From CAZGVW01 sp964529265 (GTDB lineage Bacteria > Planctomycetota > Phycisphaerae > Phycisphaerales > UBA1924): DNA of 28,169 bases. Within the stretch, counting starts at the first letter, position 1; each line of letters starts with the position of its first letter. The stretch covers positions 1 through 28,169 of the forward strand of contig CAZGVW010000095.1 in assembly GCA_964529265.1 (NCBI GenBank), in the 5' to 3' direction. This document shows, one piece after another, positions 22,757 through 28,169 of this stretch. The translations under genes were made by a program, and so were the position numbers. Below the pieces are notes generated by a model. It did no database searches. It was not told the origin of the DNA and saw only the letters and a list, made by a program, of their open reading frames with translations.

Positions 22757-23872
22757 ATGGTTCGCAAGGCATTGACGCCGATTGCGCAGTGTGCGTTCAT
22801 CGTCCTGTGGTGCTTTCTCGGCCTGTGGACGGCGCTCGCGGCTCTGTTCACGCTGCCGGCGCCCGTCTGGCTCGCCGTGGCGGCGGGCGTCGGCATCGCG
22901 GGCATTTTCGCCGCGGCGATCTGGCGTTCGCCGTTCGCGCGACGTCTCCGCGGCGACGCCTCCGCGGCCGCCCGGCGTCCGAGGTTGGCCGAGTGGGCGG
23001 CCTTCGCCACGGCGCTCGTGGTCATGACCGCGGTCTGGGTGTGGTATTACGGCTTCGTCACCGCCCGGAAGGACCGCGACTGGGCGCCGGACCACGCGCT
23101 CATGCCCATCGTCACGATTGAGGGCGACACCGTGCGCGTTCAGAACGTGCGCAATTTCACCTGGCGCACCGCCACCGACTTCACCCCGGGCTACTACGAC
23201 CGCGTCTACGACCTGGGCGCGCTCAACTCCATGTATTACGTTGTCGCCACCATCCACCGTTTCCAGGCAGTGGCGCACGTCTTCGTGTGCTTCGGCTTCT
23301 CCGATGGGCAGAAGGTGGCTGTTTCGGTGGAGGCGCGGCGCGTGAAGGGCCGGGGCTACGAGATTCTGCCCTCGATGTTCCGCCAGTATCAACTGATGTA
23401 CGTCGTGGGCGATGAGCGCGACGTCGTCGGCGTGCGCGGCGCCATCTGGGGCCAGCCCGTCTTCTTCTATCCGGCGAACACGACCGATGACCGCAAGCGC
23501 GCCATCTTCGTGGACATGCTCAAGCGGGCCGAATCGCTCGAAAAGGCGCCGGAGTTCTACCACCTGCTCTGGAACAACTGCATGAACAACATCACCGGCC
23601 ACCTCCGCCGGCTCGGCGGCCGCCCGCTTCCGCACGACCTCCGCGTCCTGCTCACCGGCTTCTCCGACCGTGTGGCCTTCAACTTCGGCTACATCGACAC
23701 CGATCTCACGTTCCCCCAGGCCCGCCAGGCCTTCCGCATCGATGGCTGGATGCGCGACACACCACTCGACGAGACGTTCTCGCAGCGGCTGCGAGAGACC
23801 ATCGCGCGGCAGGTTGAAGAGGCGCGCACCGGCGCAGGCACAGCGCCTCTCACTCCAGCAACTTCACCCTGA
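22757..23872 (+). CDS. DUF4105 family membrane protein
   Basis: A 371-aa protein with three hydrophobic helices (about 11-31, 36-56, 81-101) and a large domain that should face the periplasm. The domain matches DUF4105 (also called Lnb N-terminal periplasmic domain): NVRNFTWRTATDFTPGYYDR (130-149), then LGALNSMYYVVAT (153-165), AHVFVCFGFSDG (173-184) and YHLLWNNCMNNI (268-279). His174 and Cys275 are placed like a thiol-enzyme pair of the NlpC/P60 type, but that is my reading, not an established activity. AAGGAG at 22741-22746, over the stop of the GT4 gene, serves the ATG at 22757. The 3' end overlaps the convergent GDPD gene by 23 nt. Confidence 0.85.
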   Translation: MVRKALTPIAQCAFIVLWCFLGLWTALAALFTLPAPVWLAVAAGVGIAGIFAAAIWRSPFARRLRGDASAAARRPRLAEWAAFATALVVMTAVWVWYYGFVTARKDRDWAPDHALMPIVTIEGDTVRVQNVRNFTWRTATDFTPGYYDRVYDLGALNSMYYVVATIHRFQAVAHVFVCFGFSDGQKVAVSVEARRVKGRGYEILPSMFRQYQLMYVVGDERDVVGVRGAIWGQPVFFYPANTTDDRKRAIFVDMLKRAESLEKAPEFYHLLWNNCMNNITGHLRRLGGRPLPHDLRVLLTGFSDRVAFNFGYIDTDLTFPQARQAFRIDGWMRDTPLDETFSQRLRETIARQVEEARTGAGTAPLTPATSP

Positions 23873-25712
23873 ACGCCAGGAGCAATCGCTCCATCTCCGT
23901 GAGTTCCTGAAGTTCGGCCCGCCGTGCGAGCAGCGCCGCCGGATCGGAGGTGATCACGCCCTCCACGCCCTGCAGCGCCAGCCGCGTGAACAGGTCCGGG
24001 TCCGCCACGCCCCACACGTGCAGAGCCAGCCCCGCGGCCTCCGATCGTCCGATGAACCTGCGCGTCGCGATGCGCGATTCTACGGCCAGCAGATCCGCAT
24101 CCATCCTGCGCAGATCCCCGATCGAGGCCGTCACGATGAGCCCGATCCGCGCCTCCGGGTCCGCCCGGCGCATCGCCGCGAGCGCTCGCGTTGAGAGCGA
24201 CGTGATGATCACCCCGCGCCGGCCCCCATCCGGCCCCGCCCGCAATGCCGCGGCTGTCGCCTCCGCCAGCCGCTCCTCCCCGCCCGCCGCGGCTTTGAGT
24301 TCGATGTTCAGCCCCGCCCTCCCACCGACCGCATCCAGCGCCTCACTCAGCGTCGGCATGCGCTCCCCCGCGAACTCCGGAGCGAACCACGCGCCCGCAT
24401 CCACTTCGCGAAGTTCCTCCAGCGTCATGTCCGCGATGCGGCGCGGATCGCGCGCGATCCGCCGCAGGTCCACGTCGTGGAACAGCACCAGCGCGCCATC
24501 CGCGCTGAGCATCGCGTCGATCTCCACGCGGTCCGCGCCCAGGTCGATCGCCGCCGTGATCGCCGGCAGCGTGTTCTCCGGCGCCACGCGCGACGCCCCG
24601 CGGTGCGCCGTGATCTCGATCTCGATCGGACGCGGCGCCGATTCGATCAGCCCCGCCGCGGACGTCGCCGCCACCACAGCCCCGGCGCCCAGCGCCAACA
24701 GCAGCCGCAGGCGGAGCCGCTTGCCCCGCCGCGCATCCGCGGGCGCCGCCGCCGCGGCGGGCCGCTCCACCACCGCCTCCTCCCCGAACCGCTTCCACGC
24801 CGCGTACACCACCGCGGAGTCGCCAAGCGTTCCGAATACCGCCAGCAGGAACGCCACGGCCCCGTGCGCCAGGATCGCAATCCCCGCGATCAGCGCCGTC
24901 ACGGTCAGCCCGCCCCATTCGCGCCGCAGCGCCGCCTCCGCCGCCTCCTGCGCCAGCATCAGGGCGCCCAAGCCGATCGCGGTGATGATCGCCAGCCACG
25001 TCAGCCGCGCCAGCGTCACCCCGCCCACCCGGCCGCGCAGCGCCGCCTCGCTCTCGCGCATCGCCGCCCGCGCCGGGCGCCCGGACAAGACGCACAGCGG
25101 CAGCGCGATCGACCATCTCATCGCGCGGCGCACCACGAACCACGCCCCGGCCAGCAGCGCCGGCGCCATGCACGCCAGGCCGATCCAGAACCGCGCCGGC
25201 TTCTCGTTCACAAGCCAGTAGAGATCGACGTTCCGCACCGTCAGCCACGCGATCGCGCCCGCCATCGCCACGAACGGCGCCGCGATCGCCGCCAGCCACG
25301 CGACCTGCCGCGCCGACAGGCTGAGAATCGGCCACGCGCGCCACAGAGCGCACAGGAACGACGTCAGCCCGGACGCCCGCTCCCCTCCTTCGGATTGCAT
25401 CGCCGCCATCAGCGCCGCCGCGCGGCCGAGCCCCGCCACCGCCAGCGCCACCGTCCCCGAAACCAGCAGCGTCGCCACGCCCACCCACGTCAGCGCAAAC
25501 CGCACGATTTCATCGTTCGCCACCGCGTACTGACCCGTCCGCTGCACGAGCCAGTTCACCGCGCCCGCGCTCAAGGGCGCCAGCGCCGCCACCACCGCGC
25601 CTTCCGCCACCGCAAGCGCCACCAGCATCGGCGCCGCGCCGCGCCACCCGCGCCGAAACGCCTCCGCCAGCAGCGAAGCGCCGTCCTTCAGCATCGCCTT
25701 CACGGCCGCCAT
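23850..25712 (-). CDS. Glycerophosphodiester phosphodiesterase with N-terminal multi-helix membrane domain
   Basis: Hydrolyses glycerophosphodiesters to glycerol-3-phosphate and an alcohol. The 620-aa protein has two parts. Residues 1-355 contain six or seven hydrophobic segments (about 27-50, 72-97, 135-156, 174-195, 236-256, 268-293, 335-354), as in GDPD proteins with a 'membrane domain'. Residues 366-615 form the TIM-barrel GDPD domain, with H370-R371 (TAHRGAS), E379-N380, E397 and D399 (VEIDAML) and H412 (FHD), the expected catalytic and metal ligands. I prefer the ATG at 25712; a TTG at 25754 is in frame and neither has a strong ribosome site. The active domain is likely outside the cytoplasm. 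Together with GT4 and DUF4105 it suggests envelope lipid or polymer turnover. Confidence 0.92.
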   Translation of the reverse strand: MAAVKAMLKDGASLLAEAFRRGWRGAAPMLVALAVAEGAVVAALAPLSAGAVNWLVQRTGQYAVANDEIVRFALTWVGVATLLVSGTVALAVAGLGRAAALMAAMQSEGGERASGLTSFLCALWRAWPILSLSARQVAWLAAIAAPFVAMAGAIAWLTVRNVDLYWLVNEKPARFWIGLACMAPALLAGAWFVVRRAMRWSIALPLCVLSGRPARAAMRESEAALRGRVGGVTLARLTWLAIITAIGLGALMLAQEAAEAALRREWGGLTVTALIAGIAILAHGAVAFLLAVFGTLGDSAVVYAAWKRFGEEAVVERPAAAAAPADARRGKRLRLRLLLALGAGAVVAATSAAGLIESAPRPIEIEITAHRGASRVAPENTLPAITAAIDLGADRVEIDAMLSADGALVLFHDVDLRRIARDPRRIADMTLEELREVDAGAWFAPEFAGERMPTLSEALDAVGGRAGLNIELKAAAGGEERLAEATAAALRAGPDGGRRGVIITSLSTRALAAMRRADPEARIGLIVTASIGDLRRMDADLLAVESRIATRRFIGRSEAAGLALHVWGVADPDLFTRLALQGVEGVITSDPAALLARRAELQELTEMERLLLAFRVKLLE

Positions 25713-25830
25713 CGTACGACGCCGGTCACGCCCCGCGTTCACGCCGGAACCCAACTCATTTTCAATGGCGCCTCCGGCTCGGCAGCGGCAGGCCCTGAAG
25801 GCCCGCGATCGCGGCCATGCGGAGGTCGAA

Positions 25831-25902
25831 AGCGGGTGAAGGGACTCGAACCCTCGACTTTCACGTTGGCAACGTGACGCTCTACCACTGAGCTACACCC
25901 GC
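25831..25902 (-). tRNA. tRNA-Gly (anticodon GCC)
   Basis: A full cloverleaf on the minus strand. The acceptor stem GCGGGTG/CACCCGC is perfect. The D-arm starts TAGCTCAGTGGTAGAGC. The anticodon stem CACGTT-GCC-AACGTG has the anticodon GCC at 25868-25870. The T-arm is GAGGGTTCGAGTCCCTT. The discriminator is T and CCA is not encoded, so it must be added after transcription. A good promoter lies 41 nt upstream. Confidence 0.97.
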
Positions 25903-25910
25903 GAGCGTCG

Positions 25911-25933
25911 CCCGCGGCAAGCGTCGCCGCGGG
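25911..25933 (-). other. Hairpin in the leader of the tRNA-Gly transcript (or terminator of dsbD)
   Basis: CCCGCGGC (25911-25918) and GCCGCGGG (25926-25933) form a perfect 8-bp stem with a 7-nt loop. It begins at or just after the predicted start of the tRNA transcript and ends 9 nt before the tRNA. It is also 66 nt after the dsbD stop, so it may act as a terminator for that gene, though no T-run follows. Confidence 0.45.
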
Positions 25934-25942
25934 GGAGGAGCA

Positions 25943-25971
25943 AAGGTAGGGCGGGGCCCGAAAGGTGTCAA
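25943..25971 (-). promoter_or_regulatory. Sigma-70 type promoter for tRNA-Gly
   Basis: On the minus strand, consensus TTGACA (25971-25966), a 17-nt spacer, then TACCTT (25948-25943). The predicted start is near 25936, about 34 nt before the mature tRNA 5' end. Confidence 0.65.
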
Positions 25972-25999
25972 TTTCCCTGTTTCTCAGCCGCCACGGGCT

Positions 26000-28030
26000 T
26001 CACACCACGCCTCCCGCCTCCGCCGCGGGCGCCCCGGCCCCGGAAGCGCCGTCACCGCCATCCCCCGCCCCCTCGCCCCGGGCCGCCTCCACCAGCGATT
26101 GACCCGTATAGAAGGATCGGAACAGCACCGGCTCATCCCGCCCCGGCGCATAGATCGCCGTCAGCGGAATGCCCCCGCCCCCGCCCAGTTCCCGCTGCTT
26201 CGCCCAGCCGATCTCGTTCGATTGGCTCGTCAGGTCCACCTGCATCGCCACCACGTCGGCCGAGTTCAGCAGTTCGACCGCGGGCGATTGCGCCAGCACC
26301 GTGCGCTCAAGCACGTGGCAGTTCGTGCACCACTTCGCCGTGAAATCGATCACGACGATCTTCCCCTCCGCCAGCGCCGCCTCCAACGCCTCCGGCGTGT
26401 ACTCCACCCACGGAATCGGCGGCGGCGTGGTGATGATGCGCGTGAAATGAACCGTCGCCGCGAGCCCGATGACCGCAATCGCCGTGTTCACCCACTTCGC
26501 GCCCTTCGTCCGCAGCATCCGCCACGCCCCGATGATCCACCACACGCACGCCGCGGCTGAGAACCCGCCCACCAGCCACCACGGCCACCGCGCCTCTGTC
26601 ACGAACGAGCCCATGAACGCCGCCACGGCGAGCAGGAAGAGCCCCATCACGTGCTTCAGCAGTTCGCCGCCCGGGCCCGCCTTCGGCATGCGGTCGATCA
26701 GTTTCGGAAACGCGATGAGCAGTCCGTACGGCGCCGCCATCCCCACGCCCATCACCGTGATCGTCGCCAGCGCCACCCACGCCGGCTGCGTCGCCGCCCA
26801 CGCCAGCGTCGCGCCCAGCAGCGGCCCCGTGCACGGCGTCGAGAGCACCGCCGTCAGCGCCCCGAACAGAAAGTTCCCGTGCGGCGAATCCAGGCTCGGA
26901 TTCACCCCGTACACCGCCTTCGGCAACTGAATCGTGAACAGCCCCATCATGCCGAGGCCGAACACGCCGACAATCACCGCCAGCGGGATCGTGAACCACG
27001 TGTAGGAGTAGATCTCGCCCCACTCCATCTTCGCGCCCGCCGAGAGCAGCCCGAACATCACGAGCCCCAGCGCCGCAAACGCCGCAATGATGCCCAGGCA
27101 GTACATGAACCCGTTCACCGCCAGCGTCGCCGGATTCGCCGCCTGCTTCTGCAGGCTCAGCACCTTGATCGGAATCACCGGCAGCACGCACGGCGTGAGA
27201 TTGAGCAGGAACCCCGCCAGAAACGCGATCGGAAGAATGATCCAGTACGCGTTGTCCGCCAGCATGAAGCGCGCGCCGAAGAAATCGAACTCGCTCTCCG
27301 TCGTGATCTCGCCCGCCAGCATCTTCGCGAAGACGCTCGAATCGAACCCGCCGAAGAGCGCCTCATCCGGCGCCGCGCCCACCGCCGCCTCTCCCCGCGC
27401 CAACACCTCGAACTCCACCGTCAGCGGCGTCCTCTGCGGCTGGTAGCACTGCCGGTCGTCGCACGCCTGGTACGACACCGTCACCTCGAGCGTCCGCGGC
27501 CCCGGCGCCGCGTCCGCCGCGATGATCACCGGGATGTACGCAATCGCGCGCCCCTCGTACGAAATCAGGTCCGTCGGCTCCGCGCCGAAGTTCACCCGCA
27601 CCGCGTGCGGCTCCGGCCACTGCACCGGCCCGATCTGCCCCACGCCCTCCGGACGCCCCGTCACCTCGATGGTCGTCGCGATCGCCGGGAAATCCTCCCC
27701 CAGCGCCGCGGGAATCACCGGCTTGTTCGGCCACGTGTGAAAGTTCGGCGCGTGATCCAGAACCACCGCGATCGCAATCTGCCCGTCCGGATTCGTCCGC
27801 GCCGTCGAAACAGCCGCGGAAACCACCACGGGCTCCACCTGCTTCCGCTCCTCCGCTCCGGCCCCCTTGCGCCCAAACAGATCCCCCCCGGAAGCCCCGA
27901 CCCCGGAACCCGGCCCCGCAGGCCCACGCCCCAGCGCCCACACCGGTCCCGAGCCCCACAGGGCCATCACCAGAGCCGCCGCCGCGGCCAACACGCCTTT
28001 GAAAAGAGTCGCTCGCCTCATGTCGCCCAT
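26000..28030 (-). CDS. dsbD: DsbD-type protein-disulfide reductase / thiol-disulfide transporter
   Basis: Carries reducing power from cytoplasmic thioredoxin across the membrane to envelope proteins. With the ATG at 28030 it is 676 aa and has all three DsbD parts. After a signal segment (about 12-33) comes the DsbD-alpha Ig-like domain with C190 and C195 (YQACDDRQCYQPQ). The CcdA-like core has about eight helices with C281 (LTPCVLPV) and C400 (STPCTGPL). A C-terminal thioredoxin domain has C568 and C571 (AKWCTNCHV). The last 25 residues are Gly/Ala-rich. The frame is open upstream to 28120, and an ATG at 28021 is also possible; no start has a clear ribosome site. The E. coli-like three-module layout makes the call firm. 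Clients in this organism are unknown, but the dockerin tails here each end in a Cys. Confidence 0.93.
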   Translation of the reverse strand: MGDMRRATLFKGVLAAAAALVMALWGSGPVWALGRGPAGPGSGVGASGGDLFGRKGAGAEERKQVEPVVVSAAVSTARTNPDGQIAIAVVLDHAPNFHTWPNKPVIPAALGEDFPAIATTIEVTGRPEGVGQIGPVQWPEPHAVRVNFGAEPTDLISYEGRAIAYIPVIIAADAAPGPRTLEVTVSYQACDDRQCYQPQRTPLTVEFEVLARGEAAVGAAPDEALFGGFDSSVFAKMLAGEITTESEFDFFGARFMLADNAYWIILPIAFLAGFLLNLTPCVLPVIPIKVLSLQKQAANPATLAVNGFMYCLGIIAAFAALGLVMFGLLSAGAKMEWGEIYSYTWFTIPLAVIVGVFGLGMMGLFTIQLPKAVYGVNPSLDSPHGNFLFGALTAVLSTPCTGPLLGATLAWAATQPAWVALATITVMGVGMAAPYGLLIAFPKLIDRMPKAGPGGELLKHVMGLFLLAVAAFMGSFVTEARWPWWLVGGFSAAACVWWIIGAWRMLRTKGAKWVNTAIAVIGLAATVHFTRIITTPPPIPWVEYTPEALEAALAEGKIVVIDFTAKWCTNCHVLERTVLAQSPAVELLNSADVVAMQVDLTSQSNEIGWAKQRELGGGGGIPLTAIYAPGRDEPVLFRSFYTGQSLVEAARGEGAGDGGDGASGAGAPAAEAGGVV

Positions 28031-28064
28031 GGTAAACCGCCCATCCGCCCGTTTGTTCCCCTGC

Positions 28065-28112
28065 CCCCGGTAGGGGCACGGCCCAGCCGTGCCCGCGCCT
28101 CCCCGGTAGGGG
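28065..28112. repeat. Direct repeat CCCCGGTAGGGGC (two copies) with a palindrome between
   Basis: CCCCGGTAGGGG occurs at 28065-28076 and 28101-28112, 36 bp apart. Between them GGGCACGG (28074-28081) pairs with CCGTGCCC (28087-28094). Lies upstream of dsbD. Looks like part of a dispersed palindromic repeat family; compare the palindrome at 8107-8125. Confidence 0.55.
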
Positions 28113-28169
28113 CCCGGCACGCCCTTCCCGGGACAGGGACAACAGCGCCCAAAAACCCCTCACCGGGGC

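Noticed and set aside
24477..25877. 466-codon plus-strand frame over the GDPD gene and tRNA
   Set aside because: Antisense to a clear GDPD gene; its end (KGLEPSTFTLAT) is a translation of the tRNA-Gly gene, a known artefact.
1..28169. CRISPR arrays, insertion sequences, prophage or integration sites
   Set aside because: No spaced direct-repeat array, transposase, integrase or tRNA-duplicating attachment site was seen.

Overview
The window is high-GC, gene-dense bacterial DNA that most resembles a member of the Planctomycetota, class Phycisphaerae. The main clue is three secreted proteins (at about 6.9-8.0, 12.1-13.6 and 20.4-21.5 kb) that end in a short dockerin-like calcium-loop repeat with a W-G-x-C-P tail. 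This is an arrangement I associate with Phycisphaerae ('GC-type dockerin'). The taxonomic call is inference from protein style, not from a marker gene.

Layout. At 0-3.2 kb lie a Ktr/Trk potassium uptake pair (channel subunit cut by the window edge, plus its RCK gating subunit) and a site-2 type membrane protease with CBS domains. At 3.2-5.8 kb are a small degenerate receiver-like protein (minus strand), a glutamate dehydrogenase and a small PGPGW membrane protein. At 5.8-9.2 kb two diverged copies of an unrecognised membrane protein flank a minus-strand dockerin protein, and the second copy carries a frameshift. At 9.25-12.1 kb are dprA and lexA, separated by about 1 kb without a convincing gene. 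That gap has a promoter-like element, several strong hairpins and GAAC/GTTC palindromes.

At 12.1-13.6 kb is a seven-repeat FG-GAP propeller with a dockerin tail. At 13.9-16.6 kb a tightly overlapping operon (GT2 glycosyltransferase, stand-alone LAB_N membrane protein, GT39/ArnT-like transferase) looks like a lipid-linked sugar transfer module. At 16.6-18.0 kb a MoaD/ThiS-like beta-grasp protein ending in Gly-Gly is paired with a six-Asp-box (BNR) propeller. At 18.1-20.3 kb is an ABC-2 exporter (ATPase plus permease). At 20.3-25.7 kb are a kelch-dockerin protein, a GT4 glycosyltransferase, a DUF4105 protein and a membrane-anchored glycerophosphodiester phosphodiesterase. The window ends with tRNA-Gly(GCC), which has a good promoter, and a full DsbD-type thiol-disulfide transporter.

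Common themes are envelope biogenesis (three glycosyltransferases, LAB_N, DUF4105, GDPD, DsbD, S2P) and secreted beta-propeller proteins with dockerin tails. The least explained items are the MoaD/BNR pair, the duplicated membrane family with one broken copy, the structured region before lexA, and a set of genes lacking Shine-Dalgarno sequences whose start codons lie only 6-11 nt after a TAnnnT box, which suggests leaderless transcripts. No CRISPR array, insertion sequence, phage or rRNA was seen.
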